A stretch of DNA of 64,000 nt from assembly GCF_019837165.1 (NCBI RefSeq), contig NZ_JAGYHC010000001.1, forward strand, positions 186,001-250,000, written 5' to 3'. This stretch comes from Virgibacillus sp. NKC19-3 (GTDB lineage Bacteria; Bacillota; Bacilli; Bacillales; Amphibacillaceae). Shown in pieces: positions 40,820-51,057 of the stretch. The first letter of the stretch is position 1. Each line of letters begins with the position of its first letter. The notes under the pieces were generated by a model. That model saw nothing but the letters and a program-made list of their open reading frames with translations, was not told where the DNA came from and did no database searches. Both the position numbers and the translations under genes were made by a program.

Positions 40820-42990
40820 CAGCGTTTCCTCCTAACTGCTTGGCGTTGACGGGCAGGCTTTTGTCGTTTCTTTGTCTGTTTTCGTGGAAGGGAAGGACGT
40901 TGGATAATCCGTTTTTCTTTGGACTGTAAGGTTTGTTTAGGCAGCTGATTAGAACTTGTTTTAGGGTGTAGTTTTTTCCTAGTGTTGGAAGCTGTATCAG
41001 GTTGTTTTGATTTTCTCTTTTGCTGGCTGTTGAATGCTTGAGGTCTTTCTTTTTGTACAGGTACTTGCTGTTTTGGCTGGTTGTTAGGAAGCATGTTGTC
41101 TTTCGGCTTGATTTGCTGTTTCTCTTTCGTCATCGGGGAGACAGACTTCTTTTGTACGATCTGTTTCTTGGAGTTATCCTGTTTCTTTGGCTGCTCTAAT
41201 GCCTGTCGCCTTTCTGCAATAGTTTTTCGGTGTTTGCTTGTACGTTCCACATTTTCACGTTGCCGATTTTCTTTGGTTTGGGATATTCCTTGCTTAAAAT
41301 TCTTTCCTGATTGTTTGATATTTTTCTTTCCTTGTGCGACAGCGTACTTTGCGGTTGTTGGTAAATCTTTGACTTGTTGTTTTCGGTGTTGAATGTTGGA
41401 TCGTACACGATTTTTGGTGTCTAATACCTTTCCAGTCGATTGTCCGAGTTTCTGGCTAAACGATTTTTTCTCTCCATTGTTTGATTCCTTTGAATTCCGC
41501 CTGTTAGATGTTAACCTCTGTAACGGTCGTAGGGGAGAGAAGGATTGTTTTGCTTTTCCTGATGAACTCATCATTTTTCCGACTGCGGCCCCAGCGGTTG
41601 CTCCTGTTAAAGAACGTCCAATGGTACGCTGTAATCGGCGAGTGCTGCGGTGAGCAATTTGTCTAGGGCGACGCATAACACTCCGTCCCACTTGTTGACT
41701 GTCATTACTCTGTAAGTTGAACATACTCATAATGTCTCCGAGCTTTAGATAAATGCCTGCAAAGGTGACGATTTGCAGAAAGGCTATTAAGAAAAATGGA
41801 TAGGTGCTGGTTAAGTTGTACAGCATGGAGGAAATACTGAAAGCAACGGTCATGACAAGCGTAATGCCAGCTCGTAACATGATGACGTTAAATAACTTCA
41901 TAATGGCTTGTTTTGCCATATTTTCAAAGCTCGGAATCATGGACAATAAGAAGCTGATAGGCAGGAAAATCGCAAATACGATAAATAGTAATTGCGAGAA
42001 AATCATCATCCCAGATAACAGAAACACAAATATGGAAATCCCAATGTTAAAGAGGAATAAGAAAAAGACCATCCCTAGTCTGGTGGTGGTCTTGGTAATC
42101 GTTAAATTCTTATTATCTTGATCTTCAATTTCTGCTTTCACCACGTTTTCACGTGTTTTCCCATTTCGAGCGTCTGGACTGGTGGAAACCAATGTGTCTA
42201 CCCGTTCTTCGCCAATGGCTTCTTTATCCGAGTTATCAAATTGCAATAACAGCCATGGCTGCTCAATCTGTATCGAAAAAAGATTGTTGCGTATCATATC
42301 GACACTATCTCCGCCTTGATTATCAGAGCTGGGCATAAGGATCTTACTTCCCAAATCAAGAGCTGCTTCGCTCACATCCGCCGAAAAATCATTAATCTTC
42401 GTGATGTAGGTTGGAGCGTAAGCAATAAAAGACGCTGATAAAATAAAGACGACTAAAAAGTTCATCACAGCCCGCATAGCTTTGGTGGTTTCTTGCTTTA
42501 ATAAACCTGTATAGGCGACATAGATTCCAATGATTAAAATAAAGAGAAGCAAGAATCCGACATAAAAACCATCTTGACCAAATCCCTGTGACGTAATGCC
42601 AGCTAGGGTTTGCATGTTTTTTCCGATAGCGTCCGCTGTTTCTGAAATGAAGTCGAGAGAATAAGCCTGCTGCACCAAATAACCAGTAGCATTGGATAAA
42701 TAGAGATTGATAATCCAAATAAAATTAGTAATCGTGTATAGCCCATACATGACCTGTTTTCCGATTCCATCATCCCAATTCCAAGGCAGCCAATCCCATC
42801 CCGAATCCACATAAAAATCTAACTGGTAATGATCGAGTGGATAAAGCGAATAAAGATTATCTTCGGAAACCGTATCATCGACCAAGCCAGCAGCTTGTGT
42901 AACTGTAAGCAGGGAAATAAACAATAAAAAAATGACCGCACTTAGAAGTACCGCCACCATAACGATCTTTTTCAATTTTCGTTTATCCAT
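40819..42990 (-). CDS. Conjugal transfer membrane protein Orf15 (VirB6/TrbL-like)
   Basis: The ATG at 42990 follows AGAAAGG and gives 723 residues. A longer frame runs back into orf16 and is rejected. After a hydrophobic N-terminus (IVMVAVLLSAVIFLLFISLL) there are about seven to eight membrane helices up to residue 450. A very basic, low-complexity, Lys/Gln/Arg-rich tail of about 270 residues follows. This architecture is that of Tn916 Orf15 and ICEBs1 ConG/YddG-type channel proteins (VirB6-like). It is coupled to orf16 upstream and orf14 downstream. Confidence 0.9.
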   Translation of the reverse strand: MDKRKLKKIVMVAVLLSAVIFLLFISLLTVTQAAGLVDDTVSEDNLYSLYPLDHYQLDFYVDSGWDWLPWNWDDGIGKQVMYGLYTITNFIWIINLYLSNATGYLVQQAYSLDFISETADAIGKNMQTLAGITSQGFGQDGFYVGFLLLFILIIGIYVAYTGLLKQETTKAMRAVMNFLVVFILSASFIAYAPTYITKINDFSADVSEAALDLGSKILMPSSDNQGGDSVDMIRNNLFSIQIEQPWLLLQFDNSDKEAIGEERVDTLVSTSPDARNGKTRENVVKAEIEDQDNKNLTITKTTTRLGMVFFLFLFNIGISIFVFLLSGMMIFSQLLFIVFAIFLPISFLLSMIPSFENMAKQAIMKLFNVIMLRAGITLVMTVAFSISSMLYNLTSTYPFFLIAFLQIVTFAGIYLKLGDIMSMFNLQSNDSQQVGRSVMRRPRQIAHRSTRRLQRTIGRSLTGATAGAAVGKMMSSSGKAKQSFSPLRPLQRLTSNRRNSKESNNGEKKSFSQKLGQSTGKVLDTKNRVRSNIQHRKQQVKDLPTTAKYAVAQGKKNIKQSGKNFKQGISQTKENRQRENVERTSKHRKTIAERRQALEQPKKQDNSKKQIVQKKSVSPMTKEKQQIKPKDNMLPNNQPKQQVPVQKERPQAFNSQQKRKSKQPDTASNTRKKLHPKTSSNQLPKQTLQSKEKRIIQRPSLPRKQTKKRQKPARQRQAVRRKR

Positions 42991-42994
42991 GTCA

Positions 42995-45369
42995 TCACTG
43001 CCTTTCTGCGACAGGTGGGCGAGTGTCGAAAGCTTCAAATAAATCTTCAAAGACAGGGTGAACCTGAATAATTCCCACACGCCCGTATAAATCCTGCATG
43101 AGACATTGTCCGTTTTCTAGTTCTCGTAACCGTCTTTGATTCTCTTCATCTTCTGAATCGACACCAAAGAATTGCAGCGTTTTCTTAATTTCTGTCATAT
43201 CTCTGGAACGGAAGGCAAACTTCACTCCAATATTATTTTTGAGCTTTTCATCGGTTAAATCGCTCGAATTTTGGGTAACAAAGTACACCCCAGCATTCAT
43301 AGCACGCCCAGCCCGTACTAACTTATTAGAGAGTGTTTTTCCTTGTGCTATTTGCAGAAAAGCCCATGCCTCATCCAAGTCTACAATCTTAAAAATACTT
43401 CGATCTGAATGAATAAAATCTAAGGCAAACGTGGAAATAATAATCATCATGGCAACACTTAAAAGCTCTATTGTCGTGTATTCTTCAAAACTGGTTTCTG
43501 CGTCAGGTAAGACTAAATCTGCCACTTGTATAATATTGAGCTGTTTCTCTAAACTAATCGAGTTTTGAACTGTTCCATCTGAAAAGAGCAAATGAGCGAA
43601 ATCATAATCGGTAAAACTTTCGATATGGTCAGCAATCGTGGCAGCAATTGGATTCGGATCACTTCTCAACTCCTGTATGACTAGAAGTAAGCCCCGTTCT
43701 TTCTGTTGTCCAACCGCACGAATTGCTTTGCGTAAAACAGGAAACTTGTCACCATCCCGACTAGATATACCTGTTAAAAAGGTGAGAATATCAATGGCTA
43801 GGCTCTCTGAATCCTTTTTGTTTTTCATAATAACGTAAGGGTCAAGTAATCCCTTGTTATCTTCCTCGCTTGTAAGATTAACAATATTAATTTCTTCGGC
43901 AATATCAGGCAAGGTTTCTTTCCAATTTCCTCGTTCTGATTTGGGGTCAACGATAAGTGTTTGACCACCATATAGCACCGCATAATAAACCAACAGATTA
44001 TTAGAAAAGGATTTACCACCACCAAGCGAACCTAAGAAGGCAGAAGCTAACGCATTCGTGACAGAACCTTGTACCCCTTGACTGGCAAGGCTAGGATTGA
44101 GATAGACATTACGTCCTGTATCTAAATTGTAGCCAAAATAAATACCTTCCGTTTCGCCTAACATTTGTGTGGCACCAAACCCAAGTCCTGCAAGAAAATC
44201 AGAAGTTACATACTGGATATAATCGTTCATGTACCTTTTACTGGAAGGAATAAATTCACCATGAAGTCCTAACATATCGCCAAATGGGCGAACGAGTTTG
44301 ACGTTTAAATCATCGTAAAAATCTTTGACCTCATTACATCGCTGTTTTAATTCATCTAAGTTGGAAGCAGAAACTCGAATGACATAGCTTAATTTATACA
44401 TAGATTCCTTGCTTTGGTCGAGTACATCCTCTAATTCACTGACTTGTTCTAAGGCTTCTAATACATTGCTGCCTGTCTCATTATCGGATTCTGCCGCATG
44501 ATTGTCTAAGTCTTGCAGCTCTTTCTTTTTATTTCTGACTGTTGATAGAGCCTTTTTATTGGTGACGATTTCTACTTGCATAGAGGTATCAATCGGAAAA
44601 TCAAATTGTTGTTGCTGGTAATAGAAGATTTCATCACTAGGAAATTCCAAATCACCGACAATCGAATTAATCGTAAAGTAGGCAGCATATGTCGTTTGTT
44701 CTTCTTGATCCAATTTAATATAACGTTGACTTTCGGTAATTAAACAGCGAGTAGGTTTAATCAAATCAAATTGTTTCACATAGCTTTCTTTTTCGCCTTT
44801 TTCATAAGCAAGTTCATAGTTATAATCCTCAAAGGCAATACCTGTTTGTCCATGTAGATGTTCGATTAAATACCCCATGTCGTCTTTGGTGAGTGGGCGT
44901 ACCTTAAAACGTTTAGCAATTTTATTTTGTAACAACGATTCCATTTTTAAAAAGCGTTCGATTTCAGCATGGGGCATGGAAACAAAATCACCCATGACAT
45001 GATGATTCACGTCACGTATAAAACTGGATAGAGAGGATGTCACCGATTTTCCCATCGACTTGATACTGACTTCTTCTTCATTCAATAGTAGTTTAAAACC
45101 GATGAAGAAACGATAATCCACTTGATGTTCGCCCAGCATAGAGGTAAGTGCTTCTGTCTGATCGTCAATCCGTTCATAAGCGACTTCTTGCAGCCTGCCT
45201 GTCACTTGTTTTTTACTTCGTTCTTGTACAGTGCGAATACTGCTTTCCGTACTGATTTGTAAGGCATGTATTTTCCCGTCTTGATTTTGTGCAATCAGTT
45301 GCCGAAAGTGGTCATGCACCTGTATTTTTTCATCCTCTGAAAGAAAAGAATAGTTATAGGGCAACAGCT
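42995..45369 (-). CDS. Conjugation ATPase Orf16 (VirB4/ConE-like), second exon
   Basis: This is the main part of the VirB4-type ATPase that energises the mating channel. Walker A is SLGGGKSFSNN, Walker B is IFKIVDLDEAWAF, and FVTQNSSD follows as in ConE. The first 24 codons lie 2.7 kb upstream at 48033-48105, separated by a group II intron (45370-48032). Joining exon 1, which ends in G, to this exon, which begins AGCTG, restores a Glu codon. The product is then 815 residues, the length I recall for Tn916 Orf16. Without splicing no full protein can be made. Confidence 0.92.
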
Positions 45370-48032
45370 ATACTGATAGGTAATCCTTTGAGGTTATCTC
45401 CAGATTTTCCCCCAGTTCACACCGTACGTGAGACTTTCACCTCATACGGCGTTCCAACAACAGTTATCTTTATAGGGTTATCTCTAAATTTTCTGCGAGT
45501 AGTCTTAAAGAATTAACTTTTCTCATACCGTTTTTATCAAGGGTAAGCTCGTTTAAATATTTATTGATTGTCTTTGATTGAGTAGCGTGAACCAATTTAT
45601 GAACATTGGTTTGAAGCCAAACCAGATTGGAATATTCATCTGTCCCTCCTAAATGTATGGGTTGCTTGTGATGACATTCCATATTTCCTATCATCAAAGG
45701 GTTATTTGTGACAAAACATTTGCCTCTTTGACCAGCGATAAGGGAGATAGAGTTGTCTTTATACTCAACTGATTTATTATAGGATTTTTGTTTTAATAGA
45801 TAATAGATTAAATGCCTATAACCGTTCAATTTGTCGTGAATGAGTAATCTTCCACGTTTGGTATAATTATTTATCTCCTGAGAAAATCTAGGCGGGGATA
45901 AATACTTACAGCCAAAAATAGGAAACAGGGCAATTCCTTTTATCCCTTTTGCTAGTGTATTGTAACTTCCATAGAGCTTCATATAGGTTTTTGATTTCTT
46001 TGGTATGATTGTTAATTGTGATTTAAGTCTGCATTCAAGGCTCTTATTGACAGAGTAATAAATTTCTTTGAAATCCTTATTGCACAGCGTGGCAGTTCTA
46101 TAATAATTGTGCATGCCTAGTATCATGGCATTAAGCCGATTGGCTTCTTTTTCACTTGGATTTCGTTGAATAGATTTAACCTGCTCTTTGAGCGTTTTCT
46201 TCATTGTTTGTTTTGCTTTATCTGAGATATTACTTCTTGTGACGTATTTATTGCGTTTCTTTTTAACGTATAATTTGAAACCGAGAAACTCAGTCTTTCC
46301 TTTTCTCACATTGGTTATTTTAGATTTTTCAGGACTAATTTCTAGTCCTAATCTTTCTTGTAACCATTGCTTAGTGGCAATAAATATCTTTTGAGCTGTT
46401 TGATAATCTCTACAAAATAATTTAAAATCGTCCGCATATCGGACAAAGAAAAATTCTTTTAGATTTGTCGTTTTTAAAGCTCTTGATTTATTTTCCACGT
46501 TGCTATATTGGTGTCTTGGTTTAAAAGTTTCCCACTGATTGCTTAACCACCAATCTAATTCATTCAATACTACATTAGAAAGTAAGGGACTGATAATTCC
46601 CCCTTGCGGAGTTCCTTTTTCGGGAATACCTAATCCTTGTATTTCAGATTTTAGAATTTTCCTGATGATACTCAACAAGTTTTTATCTCTAATTCCAATC
46701 TGCCATAATTGCTTTGATAATTTCCCATGGTGGACATTGTCAAAGAATCCTTTAATGTCAATATCTACAACATAATGCAGTTGATTTTTCCACATAAGAT
46801 AATTTACTCTAGCTATGGCATGACTAGTTGCTCTGTTAGGGCGAAAACCATAACTATGATTATGGAATTTGGCTTCACATATCGGTTCTAAAACTTGTTT
46901 GATACATTGCTGAATAATTCTATCGTCCATACAAGGGATACCAAGGGGTCTTGTTTTTCCATTTGGCTTTGGAATTTCGACTCTTCTTACGCTTTTTGGG
47001 AAATAGTTGGAAAGTTTATTTTGAAAATAGTATATAAACTTTTCTTGTCCCCAATTTTTGTAATAGGTAATATCTCGTCCGTCTGTTCCTTGCGTAGTTG
47101 ATCCCTTATTAGTTTTGATGGTTCGGTAAGCTAGTAATATGTTTTTCTCAGAAGTAATTATTCGCATTAAATCACGAAAATAGTACTCATTACTGGCTTT
47201 TTCATGTAATTCATCAAATACGTCTTGTAAGTGGTAATACTCATTATTTCGCAAAATTTGTTTCTTCTTTAAGTTCCTACTGACAGTCAAGTCAACTAAT
47301 CGCTTTCCACAGAAGCAACGCCTCTAATCATTAAAAGTTTTCGTTTCTTTTAGTCATACAAGAACCTTGAGTTATTTAGAGATAATTCTATTTAATAACT
47401 GTTGTCTAGTGGCTGTTACTCCATTCTCATTACAAGAACTTCATCGCTCGTGCCACCACTTTCACTAGAGTAAATGTAAGTTATAGTACAACTTTTCCTT
47501 ACAAACACAACATCGGTCTGCTACCACTTTAATATTTGTGTCTCTAGCTTCCGACGTTCCAATAAATCTATCTGTACATATATCCGTAGGTGCTTGCTAT
47601 GAGCCTGTATACTGGATAGTGCCTTTAACACTATAAGGTGTTTCATAATTACGAGTTTTACTCCACCTCACATACTTCACGAATGTGACCTACGCATTTC
47701 TACGTAATTGCCTTATAGACCCGTACATTCACAAGTTCGTCAGTTCCGTAAGAACATTCTCACCATAGATATTTTATAGACCCCCGGCATATAGGATACA
47801 CAGACTACCTCTAGTCCGTTTTCGATTGTTACATAGCTTTCGGTACCTCTCTGCCGACTTCACCTAGCTTTACACAATAATTTAGTAGCAGTAATTATTG
47901 CATATAGGAGTATCAGGGGGAGCATTTCAAGACGTTACTCTATCATTCCACTCCTCGATTTATCAGTTCCCACAATAGTAATTGTGAGTTTCATTTCCTG
48001 CTTTTAGGCAGTTATAGAAAAACATCTCACAC
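45370..48032 (-). mobile_element. Group II intron in orf16, complete
   Basis: The intron is 2,663 bp on the minus strand. It begins GTGTGAG at 48032 and ends ...ATCAGTAT at 45370; both ends fit group II consensus (GUGYG and AY). Domain V is recognisable at about 45418-45454 with the GTGAAAGTC-type hairpin, followed by domain VI. The ribozyme domains I to III occupy roughly 47291-48032, and an intact intron protein is encoded in domain IV. Exact excision restores the orf16 frame. It is related to the intron at 51260-54022. Confidence 0.9.
45470..47290 (-). CDS. ltrA: Group II intron reverse transcriptase/maturase with HNH domain
   Basis: This intron-encoded protein of 606 residues has an N-terminal RT-0 region and the RT core with the catalytic FVRYADDFKLF. 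A maturase (X) domain and a C-terminal DNA-binding and HNH endonuclease region follow: CFVTNNPLM, then MECHHKQPIHLGGTDEYSNLVWL. It helps its intron fold and splice and carries it to new DNA sites by retrohoming. All motifs look intact, so this copy is probably active. It may also serve the second intron, whose own protein is broken. Confidence 0.93.
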   Translation of the reverse strand: MTVSRNLKKKQILRNNEYYHLQDVFDELHEKASNEYYFRDLMRIITSEKNILLAYRTIKTNKGSTTQGTDGRDITYYKNWGQEKFIYYFQNKLSNYFPKSVRRVEIPKPNGKTRPLGIPCMDDRIIQQCIKQVLEPICEAKFHNHSYGFRPNRATSHAIARVNYLMWKNQLHYVVDIDIKGFFDNVHHGKLSKQLWQIGIRDKNLLSIIRKILKSEIQGLGIPEKGTPQGGIISPLLSNVVLNELDWWLSNQWETFKPRHQYSNVENKSRALKTTNLKEFFFVRYADDFKLFCRDYQTAQKIFIATKQWLQERLGLEISPEKSKITNVRKGKTEFLGFKLYVKKKRNKYVTRSNISDKAKQTMKKTLKEQVKSIQRNPSEKEANRLNAMILGMHNYYRTATLCNKDFKEIYYSVNKSLECRLKSQLTIIPKKSKTYMKLYGSYNTLAKGIKGIALFPIFGCKYLSPPRFSQEINNYTKRGRLLIHDKLNGYRHLIYYLLKQKSYNKSVEYKDNSISLIAGQRGKCFVTNNPLMIGNMECHHKQPIHLGGTDEYSNLVWLQTNVHKLVHATQSKTINKYLNELTLDKNGMRKVNSLRLLAENLEITL

Positions 48033-48105
48033 CATAGTACGCAAAACATTCACCGTCATGGTTAAATACTAAGTTATTTTCGATATATTTAATCGGATAA
48101 CCCAT
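48033..48105 (-). CDS. Orf16 (VirB4/ConE-like), first exon
   Basis: The ATG at 48105 opens 24 codons reading MGYPIKYIENNLVFNHDGEC and FAYY, the conserved N-terminus of this ATPase family, followed by the first base of a Glu codon. The intron begins at the next base. The start lies inside the end of orf17, which overlaps it by 17 bases. Confidence 0.88.
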
Positions 48106-48481
48106 ATACTTCACTCCTTACAACAGTAATCGGTTCATTTACCATTTGTTTTTGAAGTTTTACTGCTTTGTCTGCATACGTCATTTTCGGTCTGAAATAA
48201 TACGTTACTACCGATTTAAGAAAGCCATACGGTTTTTTTCCATCAAAGCTCTTTTTACTCATAAACCATGTTAGGAGTACAGGAACACCCACATATTTTA
48301 ATAACGCACCGTCAATCAAAGAGAGTGGAGGGAGGTTTCCGAGTAACATAACCACCAAAAGTGATAACACAAACCAAGTCATTTGATTAAAGGTAATGGG
48401 AAAAGGCAGCCGAAAATCGTTAATCGCATAAATGACTTTCTCGACTGACCAAATGCGGGTATAGCTTTTTAATTTCTTCAA
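48089..48481 (-). CDS. Conjugal transfer protein Orf17 (TcpE family)
   Basis: The 130-residue protein has two adjacent membrane helices (WFVLSLLVVMLLGNLPPLSL and a second near LLKYVGVPVLLTWFM) and a basic C-terminal part with YYFRPKMTYADKAV, as in TcpE/Orf17 proteins of the Tn916 family. These are small inner parts of the mating channel. It overlaps the first exon of orf16 and lies 60 bases downstream of ardA. Confidence 0.88.
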   Translation of the reverse strand: MKKLKSYTRIWSVEKVIYAINDFRLPFPITFNQMTWFVLSLLVVMLLGNLPPLSLIDGALLKYVGVPVLLTWFMSKKSFDGKKPYGFLKSVVTYYFRPKMTYADKAVKLQKQMVNEPITVVRSEVYGLSD

Positions 48482-48540
48482 TTCGATTCACCCTTTCCAA
48501 AGAAAGAAGCAGCCTGTTAGGAAACAAGCTGCCATCTTAT

Positions 48541-49041
48541 TTATCTGACATATTCAAATACCCCATGATTGGTGACAAGAAAATTTGCTCCAATCTCAAG
48601 GTCACGACCATAGGCTTGATAATCAATATAATATTGTAGAAGAGCAGGGACTTCTCCAAGCGTTCCTGATTCTTCTATTAAATATCTTGCGACATCTTCC
48701 ATACTGTCGCAATCTGGATAACAGATAATCTCATCTTGATTTTCTAGGACTTCTTCGACGCTGTTAAACCAATATCCCTGAATTTCGGAAAGAGCGTCAT
48801 ACAAGGGAGTTCCTTCGATTCCTTGTACCATCTCGCATAAGCGATTGATTTCAGATATTGGCGTGTACTCATGAATTTCAAATGGCAGCTCATAATCATG
48901 AATAGCTATTTCCTCATATTCTTCATTTAAGCCAATTCGTTCTTTTACTTCCTCCATATCAATAGGTGGCGTAAACCAAGCACCAACCAATTCGCCTTCA
49001 TTGTATTTTCCTAGATTCGCTATATAGACTTGCATTTCCAT
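48541..49041 (-). CDS. ardA: Antirestriction protein ArdA (Orf18)
   Basis: ArdA is an acidic DNA mimic that blocks type I restriction enzymes while the element enters a new host. The 166 residues start with MEMQVYIANLGKYNEGELVGAWFTPPIDMEEV, the family signature, and are rich in Asp and Glu throughout. It has the size of Tn916 Orf18. A terminator stands between it and the upstream AAA+ gene, so its expression may depend on read-through. Confidence 0.95.
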   Translation of the reverse strand: MEMQVYIANLGKYNEGELVGAWFTPPIDMEEVKERIGLNEEYEEIAIHDYELPFEIHEYTPISEINRLCEMVQGIEGTPLYDALSEIQGYWFNSVEEVLENQDEIICYPDCDSMEDVARYLIEESGTLGEVPALLQYYIDYQAYGRDLEIGANFLVTNHGVFEYVR

Positions 49042-49077
49042 TGATTATCACGTCCTTTTCTTAAAAAATGACATAAA

Positions 49078-49099
49078 AAAAGCAGGGAATCCTGCTTTT
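49078..49099 (-). terminator. Intrinsic terminator after the AAA+ gene
   Basis: AAAAGCAGG and CCTGCTTTT form a 9-bp stem with a 4-base loop. On the minus strand it continues with further T. It lies between the AAA+ gene and ardA, inside the conjugation gene run. Confidence 0.75.
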
Positions 49100-49109
49100 C
49101 AAATTGATA

Positions 49110-50219
49110 TTATTTCTTTTCTACATTTTCTAATACAGCACTTAACGCAAATGTATCTTCAATAAGATGATGAATTTGCCTAACATTATCACATTCAATA
49201 AATTTTCCAAATAAACGATGTTCTACATCATCGCTTATTTTATTTTTATAAAGACTGGAGAGATTAGTATACAATTCTTTTCCGATTTTTTGTTTAGCTT
49301 CATTGCTTAAATCATCAAAATGAATTATTTTATCAAACCTGTTATATATAGGGCTTCCAAGATGTTCCTCAATTTCATTTAAATTATTGTAGTTTGAGGT
49401 ACAGATAATTATTGCCTTATCTAAGTTTAAATAATAATTTTGATCTTCGTAAATTCCTTCATCAAATAATTGATAAAATGCACTGTGGAATGAAGGATGA
49501 GCTTTGTCAAACTCGTCTAGTAAAAGTACATTTGATTCTCTATCTAATAAATCTTTAGCAAAACTCTTTTCATAATGTGCTCCTCCAAATAAATAAGTAG
49601 CAAATTGGTTATTTTGATACATTGAGAATTGCTTCCGAAATAGAGGTTCACCTATTACTTTTGAAATAAATTTTGCAGTTTCTGTCTTACCAATTCCAGA
49701 TTTACCGTACATTAGTATCACTACAGGTTTTTTTCTGCCTTCTAATGTTATTGGAAAAAGAGATTGTAGTAAATTTAACTTTACATTTTCCTGACCAATG
49801 ATTTTAGTATCATATTCAGAATTAATTTCTATCAAGTTATCCAAAGTAATAGCAGAATAATCTTGATATTCAATTTTTGTCTCTGGATATAATCGTATAA
49901 TTTGATCACTAATTTGTAAGGGAGGATTATGCAAATAGATATTTTGAGTATCGAATTTCCCTAAAAAGTTGTTAAAGTTAATTATTACGTGCTCTCTTAC
50001 CCCTGCATATTCATCTGAAGTGACCACAAAATTTTCAACAAACAAACGATCTTCTTCACTACTTTCTTCGCTCACTCCTGGAATAAAAATAACATGTTTG
50101 TTTCTATCCTTATCAGTTTCATATACCACATCTGTCAATGTTCTATAACTTTCTGGAATTACTTTATCAAATTCATTTTTTGATCCATAATAAATTATAA
50201 TACTATTCACTCGTAACAC
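49110..50219 (-). CDS. AAA+ ATPase of the ClpA/B (AAA_2) type, accessory
   Basis: The 369-residue protein has about 130 N-terminal residues of no recognised family, then a single AAA+ module. The module has IGQENVKLNLL, Walker A MYGKSGIGKTETA near residue 175, Walker B NVLLLDEFDKAHPSF near 230, a sensor 1-like IIICTSN and an Arg-finger-like YNRFDK. It resembles the second ATPase domain of Clp unfoldases but has no ClpP-binding loop that I can see. The gene overlaps the upstream partner gene by 17 bases, so the two are made together. The pair is absent from Tn916. A defence or stress role is inference only. Confidence 0.8.
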   Translation of the reverse strand: MLRVNSIIIYYGSKNEFDKVIPESYRTLTDVVYETDKDRNKHVIFIPGVSEESSEEDRLFVENFVVTSDEYAGVREHVIINFNNFLGKFDTQNIYLHNPPLQISDQIIRLYPETKIEYQDYSAITLDNLIEINSEYDTKIIGQENVKLNLLQSLFPITLEGRKKPVVILMYGKSGIGKTETAKFISKVIGEPLFRKQFSMYQNNQFATYLFGGAHYEKSFAKDLLDRESNVLLLDEFDKAHPSFHSAFYQLFDEGIYEDQNYYLNLDKAIIICTSNYNNLNEIEEHLGSPIYNRFDKIIHFDDLSNEAKQKIGKELYTNLSSLYKNKISDDVEHRLFGKFIECDNVRQIHHLIEDTFALSAVLENVEKK

Positions 50220-50976
50220 CTGCCAGCACTATATCATATACATTTAGTAAATCTTCTCTCGATTCTTGTTTATTTCCTGTAACTATCTCTGTAGCGTTGG
50301 GAGGTTTATTCTCAACATTATCAATTTCAAATTCTTTTTCCATAGATAACTGCTCTTTTGTACATGTCCCAACTTTTACACCATAATAAGATAAATTCAT
50401 TTTTGATAAATCTGCTAAACTATAATTATTTTTAAATGCTTTAATATTGAATCTTAAAACACATTTTGAATTTGCTTCTCCATTCAAAAGCATTTGATAA
50501 TAGCCTCTCTCTCCTAATAGAGCATTGTTTAATTGTTCTAAATCAATAGGAATGTCTTCTTTAGGAACAATGTTTAAATAGGAACTATACATCCTGTACA
50601 TTGTTATGGAGTCAGGTGGAGCATGAACGCCACTTTCATGAAATTGATGTACATTATAATCTTTGCTAGCTAATTCTATATAGTCAGTAAGCAAGGTGTT
50701 AGTTAATGTACTTTCAATTAAGTTTGTTGTTCTAGAGTCATAACTTACGTTTGCTTGACCAGATAAAGAAGCCTTAATTGCAGAAAACCAATTAATTCCC
50801 CCTTTAGCTTGAGCATCTATTTCAGCCATTAGTTTAGCAAGCTTTTCTTTATTTTCTGTAGTGCTCCAATCAATTTCACCACCATTTTGAATAGTAATAT
50901 AATCTGTGGCAGATATTTCATCAAAGTAAATAATTTTAATCATTTTTCTTTGTTTATTTGGTTTCTTTCTAGACAT
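50203..50976 (-). CDS. Hypothetical partner of the AAA+ ATPase (DUF6414-like)
   Basis: This 257-residue soluble protein has no motif of known catalytic function. It resembles proteins I know as DUF6414: a start with IKIIYFDEISATDYITIQNGG and a central run SSYLNIVPKEDIPIDLEQL. The C-terminal 40 residues are low-complexity and polar. It is the first gene of a two-gene unit with the AAA+ ATPase, with an AT-rich upstream region of 81 bases and a GGGGGG-like ribosome binding site. It may be the sensor, adaptor or effector of the pair. The family assignment is from memory. Confidence 0.6.
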   Translation of the reverse strand: MSRKKPNKQRKMIKIIYFDEISATDYITIQNGGEIDWSTTENKEKLAKLMAEIDAQAKGGINWFSAIKASLSGQANVSYDSRTTNLIESTLTNTLLTDYIELASKDYNVHQFHESGVHAPPDSITMYRMYSSYLNIVPKEDIPIDLEQLNNALLGERGYYQMLLNGEANSKCVLRFNIKAFKNNYSLADLSKMNLSYYGVKVGTCTKEQLSMEKEFEIDNVENKPPNATEIVTGNKQESREDLLNVYDIVLAGVTSE

Positions 50977-51057
50977 ACTTTCCCCCCTAAATTATAACCA
51001 TATAATTAAATATTATATCATTAATCAAAGGGCTATCTTCTTAAAAAAATAGATATT

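Noticed and set aside
40819-43080. Long form of Orf15 starting inside orf16
   Set aside because: The start at 42990 follows a ribosome binding site right after the orf16 stop and leads into the membrane helix expected at the N-terminus.
47291-48032. CRISPR array or repeat array in the 740-base gap after the intron protein
   Set aside because: No regularly spaced repeats are present; the gap is explained by the intron ribozyme domains.
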